Notes: generated from the letters alone by a model not told the origin. Counted from the first letter of the stretch, positions 1-9,662 are shown. The stretch: DNA of 64,000 nt from Anaerosalibacter bizertensis (GCF_009696605.1 NZ_VULR01000007.1:62001-126000); one strand, 5' to 3'. A program made the numbers and translations.

Positions 1-3000
1 GACGCTCTATAGAAAATGTAGTTATATCAGATGTAATACAAGAGGGTCAAACCTATGTAGAGAATTCTGCAATTATTGATAATAATGCAAATGGTGAATT
101 TAAATTTGAAGGGAATAAATTAACCTATACATTTAATGAATCAATTAAAGATGGAGAGGTTTATAATATCTCCTTTAAGACAAAACCTGATTTATCAGCT
201 TTTGATAAAGAAGGTAAAACAATCTATTTTAAAAATCAAGCAGAAGCTACATTTAATGATAATGGCAAATCTATCTCTAATGAAGCTAGTGTAAAAACAA
301 CAGTTGATTTCATAAGCAAAAAGGGTGAATACAAGTATGAAACTAAACAAATTGATTGGATTGTAGAAATTAATAAAAATAACTTAGAAATAAGTAATGC
401 AAAAATAGTCGATACTATTCCAAAAGGCTTAGAATTAGTAGAAGGCTCTGTGAAACTAGATGGGAAAACTGTAGAGACTGTAGAGTATGATTATGTTAAA
501 GGAGACAATGAGACATATAAACTCACATATGAATTCAATGAAACAATTAAAGAAAAACATACTTTAACTTATTCAACTAAAGTTGTTGATCCAAAGGCTT
601 ATGAATCTAATGAATCTAAAACATATACCAATAAAGTAAAATTAGAAGGAGATGGAGTTCCTGAAGGTACAACTGCTGAAAGAGGTATAGGGGTACCTAC
701 TTCTGTAATTGAGAAATGGGATAATCCCGGCTATGATCCTTCTACTCAGGAAATCACTTGGAAAATAAGGGTTAATTATAATAAGATAAAAATTGAGAAT
801 GCAGTAGTTGAAGATACAATACCAGAAGGATTAGAATATGTGGAAGGTTCTTTTGAAATAGATAATAATGCAGATGGAACTTTCAAATATGAAAATGGAA
901 CGATTAAATATTCCTTTAATGGAGAAATTAATGACACATATATGCTAACCTTTAAAACTAAAGTGTTAGATAATAATATTTGGGCCAATAATGCTAGTAA
1001 AAGTTTTAATAATACAGCTAAATTAACTGGAAGTAATATACCAGAATCGAAATCTACTGGATATCAATATGTATCAAGTCAAGTTATTAAAAAAATTGGA
1101 ACAGGTTATGATTATTTAATTAGGGAAGCATCTTGGAAAATTGAAATCAATCAAAATAGGATGCCTATGAACAATGTTGTGGTTACAGATGTTATAGGAA
1201 AATATGAAGACTTTGTGAAAGATTCTGTTGTAATAACTGGACCTAGTAAGGATAATGCTAAAATTAATTATAACGAAGAGAATAAAACTCTGACTATTAA
1301 ATTTCCTGGAGAAATAAAAGATATACACACTATAGAATTTAAAACAAAAATAGTCGATGAATCAATTTTCCATACCAATGGGGATCAAAATCTAGATAAC
1401 ACAGCAGCTATAAATGGAGATGAAGTTCCTAAAACAGGGGTATCGTCAACAGCTAGCAATAAGATTGAAAATACTGTTGTTAGTAAAAGAGGTAATTATA
1501 AAAGCGGAAATAATTTCATTGATTGGGAAGTAGTATTGAATCAAAATCAATTACCTATATCAAATGCTATACTTGAAGATACACTACAAGAAGGTCTTGA
1601 ATTAGATACTTCATCAGTGAAGTTGATTAAGTTAATAGTTGATAAAGATGGGAAATATAAAGAAGGGGAAGAAGTAGCTTTAGATGCTTCAAATGTAAAT
1701 TATAATCCTGAAACTAGAAAATTTGAATTCCATTTTACAGGGGAAATAACGGAAGCGCATGTATTGAAATTTAGAACGGATATTGCTGATTCTCACAAGG
1801 ATGCTATCTTTACAAATACAATAGATTTCAAAGGAAGCAGTAGAACAACAACAGATACTAGTGAAGAAATAAAAGTTAGATTCCAAATTGGTGGCGGTGG
1901 TGCGACTGGATCTAGCAGGGGTAGTATAAAGATAATTAAAGTGGATGAAGATAATGATTCTATAAAATTACAAGGAGCTGTATTCGAACTATTAGATAAA
2001 TTTGGTAATGTATTGAAGACATCTGAACCAACAGGAGAGAATGGGGAAGTATTATTTAAAGGATTGAAATTTGATAGAACTTATTATATAAGAGAAAAAG
2101 TTTCACCAGATAAATATGCATTAAGTGATGAAGTATATGAGTTCCAGTTAAATAATGAAGATGGCAAAAAAGATATTGAATATAAATTTGAGAATAAAAA
2201 GATAAGAGGAACTATAGAATTTAGTAAATTAGGCGAAGATAAGAAGCCATTAGCAGGAGCAGAGTTCACATTATACAGTAAAGATAATGACAAGTTAGCC
2301 ATAGCAACAGCAGTAAGTGATAGTGAAGGAAAAGTAGTATTTGAAAATATCCCATACGGCAGCTATATAATAAAAGAAACAAAAGCCCCAGCAGGCTATC
2401 TATTATCAGGTACTATATTAGAAGCAAATATAACTGAAAATGGAAAGATAGTTACAGCTAATCCAGAAAGTTTATCAAATAAAAAGATAAGAGGAACTAT
2501 AGAATTTAGTAAATTAGGCGAAGATAAGAAACCATTAGCAGGAGCAGAGTTCACATTATACAGTAAAGATAATGACAAGTTAGCCATAGCAACAGCAGTA
2601 AGTGATAGTGAAGGAAAAGTAGTATTTACAGATATCCCATATGGAAATTATATAATAAAAGAAACAAAAGCCCCAGCAGGCTATCTATTATCAGGTACTA
2701 TATTAGAAGCAAATATAACTGAAAATGGAAAGATAGTTACAGCTAATCCAGAAAGTATATCTAATACAAAGATAAGAGGAAGTATAGAATTTAGTAAATT
2801 AGATGAAGATAAGAAACCATTAGCAGGAGCAGAGTTCACATTATACAGTAAAGATAATGACAAGTTAGCCATAGCAACAGCAGTAAGTGATAGTGAAGGA
2901 AAAGTAGTATTTGAAAATATCCCATACGGCAGCTATATAATAAAAGAAACAAAAGCCCCAGAAGGTTATCTCTTATCAGATACTATATTAAAAGCAAGTA

Positions 3001-3521
3001 TAACTGAAGATGGAAAAACAGTAAAAGCTGATCCAGAAAGTATATCAAATACAAAGATAAAGGGAACTTTAGAATTAAGTAAAATAGATAAATCTACATC
3101 AAAACCATTAGCAAATGCTAAAATAGCTGTATATGATGAAGATGGAAAATTAGTAGAGGAAAAGATAACAGATAAAAATGGAATAGCAAAATTTGAACAA
3201 CTACCTTATGGAAAATATTATTTCATGGAAACTGAAGCTCCATTAGGATATGTAAAAAATAATGAAAAATATACATTTGAGATTAAGGACAATGGAGAGA
3301 TAGTTAAAAAGGTTTTAGAAAATGAAAAAATTGAACAGGAGAAACCAGAAAAACCACAAGATCAAGATGACTTTAAAGAACCTAAAAAACCAGAAAAACC
3401 AAAATTAGAATTAAAAAAACCTATAATTAATTTACCAAGGACAGGAGAAAAAGGCAAATTAGTATTTTATATGAGTGGTTTACTATTATTAGTACTTGGT
3501 TTGATAATAAGAAAAAAGTAA
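1..3521 (+). CDS. LPXTG-anchored adhesin with collagen-binding-like and Cna-B repeats (5' end cut off by window)
   Basis: The frame is open from position 3, so the true start lies before the window and the ATG at 450 is internal. About 1,170 residues are visible. The first half (to about 1900) holds roughly five domains of 125-135 residues, each with a motif like 'DTIPEGLEYVEGS', typical of isopeptide-forming collagen-binding or DUF11-like surface domains. A Gly-rich linker follows, then five Cna-B-type domains (about 1920-3330), three of them near-identical. A Pro/Lys wall-spanning stretch leads to LPRTG (3432-3446), a hydrophobic helix and an RKK tail, the classic sortase signal. It is probably a cell-wall stalk or adhesin; the ligand is unknown. 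No sortase gene is in view. Confidence 0.93.
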   Translation, partial: RSIENVVISDVIQEGQTYVENSAIIDNNANGEFKFEGNKLTYTFNESIKDGEVYNISFKTKPDLSAFDKEGKTIYFKNQAEATFNDNGKSISNEASVKTTVDFISKKGEYKYETKQIDWIVEINKNNLEISNAKIVDTIPKGLELVEGSVKLDGKTVETVEYDYVKGDNETYKLTYEFNETIKEKHTLTYSTKVVDPKAYESNESKTYTNKVKLEGDGVPEGTTAERGIGVPTSVIEKWDNPGYDPSTQEITWKIRVNYNKIKIENAVVEDTIPEGLEYVEGSFEIDNNADGTFKYENGTIKYSFNGEINDTYMLTFKTKVLDNNIWANNASKSFNNTAKLTGSNIPESKSTGYQYVSSQVIKKIGTGYDYLIREASWKIEINQNRMPMNNVVVTDVIGKYEDFVKDSVVITGPSKDNAKINYNEENKTLTIKFPGEIKDIHTIEFKTKIVDESIFHTNGDQNLDNTAAINGDEVPKTGVSSTASNKIENTVVSKRGNYKSGNNFIDWEVVLNQNQLPISNAILEDTLQEGLELDTSSVKLIKLIVDKDGKYKEGEEVALDASNVNYNPETRKFEFHFTGEITEAHVLKFRTDIADSHKDAIFTNTIDFKGSSRTTTDTSEEIKVRFQIGGGGATGSSRGSIKIIKVDEDNDSIKLQGAVFELLDKFGNVLKTSEPTGENGEVLFKGLKFDRTYYIREKVSPDKYALSDEVYEFQLNNEDGKKDIEYKFENKKIRGTIEFSKLGEDKKPLAGAEFTLYSKDNDKLAIATAVSDSEGKVVFENIPYGSYIIKETKAPAGYLLSGTILEANITENGKIVTANPESLSNKKIRGTIEFSKLGEDKKPLAGAEFTLYSKDNDKLAIATAVSDSEGKVVFTDIPYGNYIIKETKAPAGYLLSGTILEANITENGKIVTANPESISNTKIRGSIEFSKLDEDKKPLAGAEFTLYSKDNDKLAIATAVSDSEGKVVFENIPYGSYIIKETKAPEGYLLSDTILKASITEDGKTVKADPESISNTKIKGTLELSKIDKSTSKPLANAKIAVYDEDGKLVEEKITDKNGIAKFEQLPYGKYYFMETEAPLGYVKNNEKYTFEIKDNGEIVKKVLENEKIEQEKPEKPQDQDDFKEPKKPEKPKLELKKPIINLPRTGEKGKLVFYMSGLLLLVLGLIIRKK
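2199..3053 (+). repeat. three tandem 285-bp Cna-B domain repeats
   Basis: Units run 2199-2483, 2484-2768 and 2769-3053, each exactly 285 bp (95 codons) and each starting with codons for K-I-R-G or K-I-R-G-S. Long blocks such as the segment encoding 'AGAEFTLYSKDNDKLAIAT' are identical at the nucleotide level. The following Cna-B unit (from 3054) begins similarly but is clearly diverged. Identity at silent sites points to recent duplication or gene conversion, and the copy number is likely to vary between strains. Confidence 0.95.
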
Positions 3522-3532
3522 ATTAATGAGTA

Positions 3533-3580
3533 AAAAAAGTAATCTCAAATGATTTTAAAATCATTTGAGATTACTTTTTT
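3533..3580. terminator. 24-bp perfect hairpin terminator after the adhesin
   Basis: A perfect palindrome centred at 3556/3557, with A-runs on the left and T-runs on the right, so it could terminate in both directions. It sits 12 bases after the adhesin stop codon. Confidence 0.9.
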
Positions 3581-3604
3581 AGATATAATTATAACGTTCA
3601 CATC

Positions 3605-3633
3605 TTGTGAAAAAAATATACATATAATATACT
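3605..3633 (+). promoter_or_regulatory. putative sigma-A promoter for the 3683 gene
   Basis: TTGTGA (3605-3610), a 17-base spacer and TATACT (3628-3633), lying 50 bases before the ATG at 3683. Seen by eye only. Confidence 0.5.
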
Positions 3634-3682
3634 AGTTTTAGTGGTGACATATAAAAAAGAACGCAATCTTGGAGGTATTTTT

Positions 3683-4309
3683 ATGAAGATTTATATATTA
3701 AATAAGGTGTTAGAGTTTGAGAATAATGTAGAGTCTATAGAGGAAATATTTGAAGAAGTTAATAATATTATAGCTATTTCAAATTATACATTGAGCCATT
3801 TTGAAATAGATGGAGATGAAGTCTATAATAATTTTTATGGTTATTTTTTCAAAAATATAGATACTATAGAGGAAGTAAAAGTTATAACTAAGAATATAAA
3901 AGATATAACAAAGGAAATTCTTTTTTCTAATATTGAATATTTAGAAGAAGCTATTTTCGAAGTAGAAGTATTGGCAAATGAATTTTATAAAGAGCCTAGT
4001 AAAAAAACATGGAGTGAACTAGTTAATTTATTAGAAGGTATTAGATGGCTTATGGATACTTTCTATGTAGTAGATATGAGTGATGAGCTTAAATATATAG
4101 TTACGAGCTATGAAACTTGGAATTTATATGCAAAAGATATATATTCTCTAAAAGATATAATGGAAGGTATAGGAGGAATATTTGAAAATGATGATATAGC
4201 ATTTCCTCCAGAAATCTTATCTGATGAAATACTCCCTTTATTTAAAGATATGAAGGATAAACTGGACACATTAGTAGATAGAAATATAGATAAAAGCAAG
4301 TTAAATTAA
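3683..4309 (+). CDS. hypothetical acidic protein, 208 aa
   Basis: The start is set at ATG 3683 because GGAGGT lies at 3671-3676 at good spacing; the in-frame GTG at 3641 lacks a ribosome site. The product is rich in Glu, Asp, Ile and Asn, begins 'MKIYILNKVLEFENNVESIEE' and looks all-helical. It has no signal peptide, membrane segment or recognisable catalytic motif. It stands alone between two strong terminators, so it is a single-gene unit. I do not recognise the family. Confidence 0.8.
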   Translation: MKIYILNKVLEFENNVESIEEIFEEVNNIIAISNYTLSHFEIDGDEVYNNFYGYFFKNIDTIEEVKVITKNIKDITKEILFSNIEYLEEAIFEVEVLANEFYKEPSKKTWSELVNLLEGIRWLMDTFYVVDMSDELKYIVTSYETWNLYAKDIYSLKDIMEGIGGIFENDDIAFPPEILSDEILPLFKDMKDKLDTLVDRNIDKSKLN

Positions 4310-4321
4310 TACTTATAATAG

Positions 4322-4365
4322 AAAGATATAAAAAGGTAGAAATTTTTCTACCTTTTTATATCTTT
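4322..4365. terminator. 21-bp hairpin terminator
   Basis: Arms 4322-4342 and 4345-4365 are perfect complements with a two-base loop. It follows the 3683 gene. The remaining bases up to 4607 hold no feature I can support. Confidence 0.85.
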
Positions 4366-4607
4366 AATTATTTTATATAGAGTGGATAGATTTTTAGTAG
4401 TAATGCTAAAAAGTTGCTAATTATTAACGTATTGGCAATGAAGCAATGATATATTTTATAGTTTTTAAAACTTATTTTTCTGTAGAGCTTATAACATCTC
4501 TACTTTGATATTATAGTTTATAAATGTGAATTTAGGCATGAATATTGCAACTAATTTTATGTAGATTTTAAGAGCAACAAGTATTACTGTTTTTTAAAAT
4601 AAAGGGG

Positions 4608-5570
4608 ATGAGAAAACATATGGTATGGATTCCATTTTTGTGCTTGACAATAGGTTTAATAGTTGGGGTTCAAAATTTATCAGATTCTGTTTTAAAAATC
4701 GTAGATTTACTAGTAAATATTGCTTTGGTGGGTTTAATGTTAACTATAGGCGCAAATATTGGCATAAATGATTCTATTATGTCTAATTTAGGGACTATCG
4801 GATTAAACTGTATGATAATTGCTTTGTCTTCTATAGCTTTCAGTGTGATTTTTACTGTTCTTGTTGAAAAAACAATATTGCCTTTAGAAAAAATAAGTAG
4901 AAAATTATCCTCAAAAAAAATCAATGTAAATGATGAGGTAAATATTTTTGAAGAAGAAAAAAAGAAGATGTCTCCGCTGATTTGGATTATGCCTGTATCT
5001 ATCGTTGTCGGAATTATTTTTAGTATTACTATGCTTCCAAAGAATTTTATTTTAGATTATGCTTTAAATATTTTTTTGATAATTCTCTATACTAGTGTAG
5101 GTATTAGTTTAGGTTCTAATCGTATGATATTTAATTATATCAAGGTATTAGGATGGAAGATTATTTTTCTTCCAATTGCAATTTTTATAGGAAGTCTTAT
5201 ATCAGGTATTTTGTCTGGAATTATACTTGGCTTACCGTTACATATTTCAGTAATATCTTCTAGTGGAATGAGTTATTATAGTGTTACTGGAGCATATATG
5301 ACACAGGTGTATGGAGTTGAGGTGGGAACATATGGTTTCATGGTTAATGTTATGAGAGAATTTTTTACGATTTTACTTCTACCTCTCTTAATTAAAATAA
5401 GTAAGGGAAGTCCAATTGCAGGAGGAGCTGCTGGAAATATGGATACTATGTTGGTGCCAGTAACAAAATTTGTTGGACCAGAATTAGGGTTAGTGGCATT
5501 AATTACTGGAACCATTCTTACTTTTGCTGTACCTGTTATATTACCTATATTATATAATTTTTTTATGTAG
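4608..5570 (+). CDS. LysO-like (DUF340) membrane transporter
   Basis: A polytopic membrane protein of 320 aa or slightly fewer. It resembles the LysO/YbjE lysine exporter family: an N-terminal hydrophobic half with 'LMLTIGANIG', a charged cytoplasmic linker near residues 95-122, and a C-terminal half with 'GMSYYSVTGAYMTQVYG' and 'MVNVMREFFTILLLPLL'. The family exports lysine or related amino acids; the substrate here is inferred only. AAAGGGG directly abuts ATG 4608, so the real start may be ATG 4620, 12 bases downstream of that site. No lysine riboswitch was seen upstream. It is a monocistronic gene. Confidence 0.72.
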   Translation: MRKHMVWIPFLCLTIGLIVGVQNLSDSVLKIVDLLVNIALVGLMLTIGANIGINDSIMSNLGTIGLNCMIIALSSIAFSVIFTVLVEKTILPLEKISRKLSSKKINVNDEVNIFEEEKKKMSPLIWIMPVSIVVGIIFSITMLPKNFILDYALNIFLIILYTSVGISLGSNRMIFNYIKVLGWKIIFLPIAIFIGSLISGILSGIILGLPLHISVISSSGMSYYSVTGAYMTQVYGVEVGTYGFMVNVMREFFTILLLPLLIKISKGSPIAGGAAGNMDTMLVPVTKFVGPELGLVALITGTILTFAVPVILPILYNFFM

Positions 5571-5647
5571 AATAATAACTAAATAGGGATGAGTATATTA
5601 ATAATCATAGTATAATCATCCCTTAATTTGCGCTTAATTAAATTGTA

Positions 5648-5887
5648 TTAAGGAGTATACTCTATAGGTGCTACTAGATAATCCCCGTCTAAGAAGTTTA
5701 TTACTAGGAAGTATTCATCATTGTATTTATAAACTAGTCCATTGGTTTTTTCAGCAGAATCTTCAGTATTTTTTATTATATCTGCGAATTCTTCTAGTTT
5801 TTCATTATCTTCTAAGTTATCAATATATACTCCCATATATTCTAAAAATGCAATGGTCTTTTCTCGTAATAACTCTTTTGAAATCAT
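5648..5887 (-). CDS. small hypothetical protein, 79 aa
   Basis: The start is chosen at the ATG whose first base is 5887, which has AAAGGGG a few bases upstream; a GTG at 5896 would lie within that ribosome site. The acidic product begins 'MISKELLREKTIAFLEYMG' and ends with a beta-rich stretch containing 'YKYNDEYFLVINFLDGDYLVAP'-type alternation. There are no cysteines and no membrane segment. The family is not recognised. The neighbours are convergent LysO-like and S9 peptidase genes. Confidence 0.65.
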   Translation of the reverse strand: MISKELLREKTIAFLEYMGVYIDNLEDNEKLEEFADIIKNTEDSAEKTNGLVYKYNDEYFLVINFLDGDYLVAPIEYTP

Positions 5888-6092
5888 GCAAATCACCCCT
5901 TTTAATCCTTTACATCAATAAGATACCCTGAATAATTTTGTTTAATCAATATTTGATTTTGTACTAAATGAAAGAAAATTATTTTGAAATATTAGAAATT
6001 TAGTTAGGTTTTTGATAGCTTTGGCAAATATGGCTATATAAAAGGGGACGATATTAATAAACTTAAGAGAATAATTGAGCCATATTGTGAAG

Positions 6093-6130
6093 AATAAGAA
6101 TAGGCTAGGAGAATCTAGCCTATTCTTATT
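6093..6130 (-). terminator. probable terminator overlapping the S9 peptidase stop
   Basis: Sixteen-base arms 6093-6108 and 6115-6130 with a six-base loop. The stem includes the stop codon of the peptidase (6126-6128 on the minus strand). The U-tract is weak. Confidence 0.6.
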
Positions 6131-8123
6131 TCAAATACTTATCAAACCAATCTGTCATTTCTTTAAGCCTTCTAATCCTATGTTTAGGCTTTCCACTCCT
6201 ACTTAATTCATGATTTTCTCCACGGAACATGCAAAGTCTTGCATCTACTCCATGATATTTTAGTGCAGTAAACATCTGTAGTCCCTCTGGTAGCCAACAG
6301 CGGTAGTCTTCTTCTGAGTGAATGAATAGTGTCGGGGTTTTAGCCTTGTCTGCATATTTAACAGGGGAGTGGAACCAAAGTTTTTCTACATTGTTCCAAG
6401 GTGTCCCAACTTGTTCATTGTCTACAAAGAAGTAGCCAATATCTGTAGTTCCAAATTTAGAAATCCAGTTGGAAATACTTCTTTGGCTGGCAGCAGCTTT
6501 AAATCTATCTGTATGGCCTATGATCCAATTAGTCATAAATCCACCATAAGAACCACCAGTTACCCCTATTTTATTGCTATCTATAAATGGATATTTTTCA
6601 AGGACTATATCAGTAAATTTCATAAGGTCATCATAGTCAATAGTTCCATACTTTCCTCTTATATCTGCAAATTCATTGCCTCTTCCATCACTACCTCTAG
6701 GGTTGGTAAAGAATACTACATATCCTTCATTAGCCCAATATTGCATTTCATGGTAGAATACCTCTCCATAAACAGTTTTTGGTCCACCATGGATATCTAG
6801 TATTCCTGGATATTTTTTATTTGGGTCAAAATCTACAGGTTTCATTATCCAACCTTCTAAAGTTATTCCATCTTCATTTTCAAAGGTTATCCTTTCTGGA
6901 GTAGATAATCTTTTAGTTTTTATTACCCATTCATTAAAGGATGTAATCTGCTTTTCTTCCCCATTTTCTAAAGTATATAGTTCTTGAAGTTTCATATTTT
7001 TTAAACCAATGAATAATACATTTCCATTATGTATATCAAAACCGTCAATAGAACCACCTTTAGTAGTTATTTTTTCAATATGGCCATTTTCATCAATCCT
7101 ATTTATATAGGATGAGTTTATTTCTGTAGTCACAAAGTATAGATAGTCTCCATCTACTTTAAAGGATTGACTACCTCCATATCTACAATCAGAACCTACT
7201 GAATTCCATATACTATGATCAAAATCATCGGTTATTTTTTCTGTTCTTTTATTATTTAAATCCATAGTGTAGAAATGGCTGTTTTCATTTATTCCATAGG
7301 TTTTCATATTGTTGCCAGCAAATATTATTTTATCATTTAAAAAATCTCCATAAACATATGCAAAAGGATCTTCATGGGTTATATTTTCTAAATTATTTTT
7401 ATTTATATCATATAAGTATAGATTGCTTTTAATTGGAGCCTTATCTTTAAAAGAGTTAGCAATGATTATAGCCATAGTCCTATTTTTATTTAAATTAATA
7501 AATTCTACATCTGTAAATTCATCAGTAATTGGTTTAATTTGATTTTCATCTTTGTTATATAGATATAATCTATTTCTTTTCTTGTTTGTGAAACCTTGGC
7601 CATTGGACCAGAAAGGTATTTCATCTAATACTTCATAGTCTTTTTCTTCTTTAAATTTTTTTATGGCTTTTTCTTTTTCACTACCTTCTAGATTGTTTAT
7701 ATCTGGTTTATAGTGGTCATAAAGGGCTGTAACTAGAAAGTTTTTGTCATCTACCTTCTTAAGTTCTGTTACAGTTAGTGGTACTCTGAATGCTTCTACT
7801 GCTTCTCCACCGTGAATATTTATTTTATAATAGATTGTAAATTCTTCTCCAGATTCTAATTTTTCTTTATCCTTTGAGTTTCTCATAGCTGGAAATAGAA
7901 TATTTGATTCATCTAGCCATATGAAAGATTTTTCTTCATCTAGAGAAGTTAATTGAAAGTATTTATCTGTACGAGTATTATAAATCCATATATTAGATAG
8001 ATACTTGTTTTCCTCTAAATCCATTCTATGAAGTACGAAAGCAGCGTATTCTCCATTGGGAGAATATTTAAGGCTAGAAAGAAACTTATACTTAGTAAAA
8101 TCATCAAGCTGTAACTTTTCCAT
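6126..8123 (-). CDS. S9 family (prolyl oligopeptidase-like, acylaminoacyl type) peptidase
   Basis: 665 residues, the usual length for S9C peptidases. The N-terminal 400 or so residues form a WD40-like beta-propeller, and the C-terminal alpha/beta hydrolase carries the nucleophile S525 in 'GGSYGGF'. The Asp lies in 'LFIHSEEDYRCW' and the His in 'FRGENHELSRSG'. It should cleave short peptides or acyl-peptides in the cytosol, as there is no signal peptide. GGAGG sits eight bases before the ATG. It is one of several peptidases in the window (PepF, PepT), which suits a peptide-using anaerobe. Confidence 0.92.
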   Translation of the reverse strand: MEKLQLDDFTKYKFLSSLKYSPNGEYAAFVLHRMDLEENKYLSNIWIYNTRTDKYFQLTSLDEEKSFIWLDESNILFPAMRNSKDKEKLESGEEFTIYYKINIHGGEAVEAFRVPLTVTELKKVDDKNFLVTALYDHYKPDINNLEGSEKEKAIKKFKEEKDYEVLDEIPFWSNGQGFTNKKRNRLYLYNKDENQIKPITDEFTDVEFINLNKNRTMAIIIANSFKDKAPIKSNLYLYDINKNNLENITHEDPFAYVYGDFLNDKIIFAGNNMKTYGINENSHFYTMDLNNKRTEKITDDFDHSIWNSVGSDCRYGGSQSFKVDGDYLYFVTTEINSSYINRIDENGHIEKITTKGGSIDGFDIHNGNVLFIGLKNMKLQELYTLENGEEKQITSFNEWVIKTKRLSTPERITFENEDGITLEGWIMKPVDFDPNKKYPGILDIHGGPKTVYGEVFYHEMQYWANEGYVVFFTNPRGSDGRGNEFADIRGKYGTIDYDDLMKFTDIVLEKYPFIDSNKIGVTGGSYGGFMTNWIIGHTDRFKAAASQRSISNWISKFGTTDIGYFFVDNEQVGTPWNNVEKLWFHSPVKYADKAKTPTLFIHSEEDYRCWLPEGLQMFTALKYHGVDARLCMFRGENHELSRSGKPKHRIRRLKEMTDWFDKYLK

Positions 8124-8190
8124 AAAAATCCCTCCACAAAAATAATTTTAAATTTTTTTTACTTAACAATACTTGGTACTTTCTTTTAAG

Positions 8191-8599
8191 ATAGTGCTGG
8201 TCCCCTGTATTTAACATAGTGCAAGTCCACGAATTTTGGGTTATTGGTTTTCCTTCCGAAAAAGCTTTGAAGAAAATAGGACTTGATTTTCTAATCAAAG
8301 ACTTTTTTAGTCAGTCAAACGCAATAACCCAAAATCCTTTACTATGCATAGTTTAAAGCTTTAACTATACTTATTCAAATAGTATAATGTTTGAGTAAAT
8401 AGAAATAAAGAATGAGCGACTTAAAAGAGTTTTGCTATGAAATAATCCGACCTAAAAATAAAATGCGTTAAAAATTTTTCACTGTTTGAGCGAAGCGAGT
8501 TTGAAAACATTTAGCATTTTATTTTTAGGGAGGATAATATTTCATCAAAACTCTTTTCGGAGCGAATTTTTATTTCTATTTGCGGGGACTTAGCACTAT
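8191..8599. repeat. MITE-like hairpin-rich intergenic repeat
   Basis: This fills the gap 8124-8613. It is bracketed by near-inverted ends: TAGTGCTGGTCCCC (8192-8205) and GGGGACTTAGCACTA (8584-8598). Inside lies a long imperfect inverted repeat with arms 8397-8466 and 8514-8581, a second one with arms 8231-8246 and 8322-8336, and a partial extra copy of the end motif near 8215-8229. A further pair (about 8273-8291 and 8604-8621) overlaps the end of the MBL gene. No convincing ORF is present. It could be a non-autonomous transposable element or a structured RNA; target duplications are not clear. Confidence 0.6.
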
Positions 8600-8613
8600 T
8601 TCAAAATCAAGCC

Positions 8614-9507
8614 CTATTTTCTATAATAATAAATCTTTCCATTCTCAATATGATTTTCAACAAGACCTTTATTGGTTAAATAAGTTAAAAAAGCTGCTGT
8701 AGATGAGAAGTAGATATGATATTGATTGAAATTAGAATAATCCATATCATTTAAAATTAAAATATTTTGCAAAAGATCCTCTCTACTATAAGGTTGATCC
8801 AATATTGTTAAAAATTCCTCTGATATATTATTTACCCATTTAATATTTATATCTACCAAATTCTCTACTTCATCTTTTGAATATAACTTATCTGAATGGC
8901 CTAGTACAAAAATATCTCCATCTATTTCTTTAATATGCTCAAAAGAATTTAAAGTATCTTCCACACTATATATAAAAGGTAATTGATATTTATTTAGTAT
9001 ATCTACACTAAATAAACTATCACCTAAAAAACATACTTTATCTGGGGTCACAATGCCTATTTGGTCGAGAGTATGGCCTTTTAAAGATATAATTTCAAAT
9101 TTTTCATCATTTATTTTTTCTGTACCATAGTTAAGAGTATAGTCTACTTTTATAGGTTTATTGCTTTTAGCTATATCTTTAGTGCTAACGGCTCCATAAA
9201 AAGTGTAAGGGAATAATTCATTATTCTCCATAAATAACCTTTCTTTTTCAGAAGTATAGGTGATACATCCTGGATAATTTTCAGTAAGATAGTTGTTTCC
9301 TCCAGAATGATCTAAATGATTATGAGTATTTACTATATATTTAGGATGAAGATTATTAGAAAGTAGTACATTTTCAATTTTTCTAGCAGCTGTATTATTC
9401 ATTCCTGTATCAATAATGAGACAGTTTTTATTTTTATAAGTATAAACTCCTGTGTTAGTATTACTAGGAATATAAAAAGTATTACCTCTTATTTTAGTAA
9501 GATTCAT
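8614..9507 (-). CDS. MBL-fold metallo-hydrolase
   Basis: 297 residues. The metallo-beta-lactamase zinc motif is intact: H62-x-H64-x-D66-H67 in 'THNHLDHSGG'. Downstream are 'LKGHTLDQIG' (third metal His), 'FLGDSLFS' and 'VLGHSDKLYS'. After about residue 220 there is a helical tail that looks like a winged-helix cap. The family hydrolyses thioesters, lactones or similar substrates; the substrate here cannot be inferred. The 3' end touches the hairpin-rich repeat at 8191-8599, but the C-terminus reads as normal. AGGATG lies before the ATG. Confidence 0.88.
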   Translation of the reverse strand: MNLTKIRGNTFYIPSNTNTGVYTYKNKNCLIIDTGMNNTAARKIENVLLSNNLHPKYIVNTHNHLDHSGGNNYLTENYPGCITYTSEKERLFMENNELFPYTFYGAVSTKDIAKSNKPIKVDYTLNYGTEKINDEKFEIISLKGHTLDQIGIVTPDKVCFLGDSLFSVDILNKYQLPFIYSVEDTLNSFEHIKEIDGDIFVLGHSDKLYSKDEVENLVDINIKWVNNISEEFLTILDQPYSREDLLQNILILNDMDYSNFNQYHIYFSSTAAFLTYLTNKGLVENHIENGKIYYYRK

Positions 9508-9599
9508 GTTTTCACATCCTTTTTCATTATATATTTATATTTAATATTATATACTTAATATTATATACCAAAATCTAAGTTTTTCATTTAAACCTAGCA

Positions 9600-9629
9600 T
9601 TACACTAAGATTTTAATATAGTATATAAT
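9600..9629 (+). promoter_or_regulatory. putative promoter for the cobalamin adenosyltransferase gene
   Basis: TTACAC (9600-9605), an 18-base spacer and TATAAT (9624-9629), 34 bases before the ATG. The space between the divergent genes is very AT-rich. No cobalamin riboswitch was found. Confidence 0.45.
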
Positions 9630-9662
9630 AATGGTAAAATAAAAAAAAGTAGGTGGCACGAT

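Noticed and set aside
2084-2872. Repeated minus-strand ORFs beginning 'MANLSLSLLYNVNSAP'
   Set aside because: They are the antisense of the Cna-B repeats, with no ribosome sites.
2199-3053. Regular repeats as a possible CRISPR array
   Set aside because: Units are 285 bp, in frame and coding for Cna-B domains; there are no short repeats with unique spacers.
4366-4607. Lysine riboswitch before the LysO-like gene
   Set aside because: The conserved lysine-box sequences are absent.
5668-5931. Plus-strand ORF over the 79-aa gene
   Set aside because: No ribosome site, odd composition, antisense to the better-supported minus-strand gene.
8104-8298. 64-residue minus-strand ORF in the intergenic repeat
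   Set aside because: It runs through inverted-repeat sequence, lacks a ribosome site and has no protein-like character.
9508-9662. Cobalamin riboswitch before cobO
   Set aside because: The region is only AT-rich promoter-like DNA with no B12-box motif.
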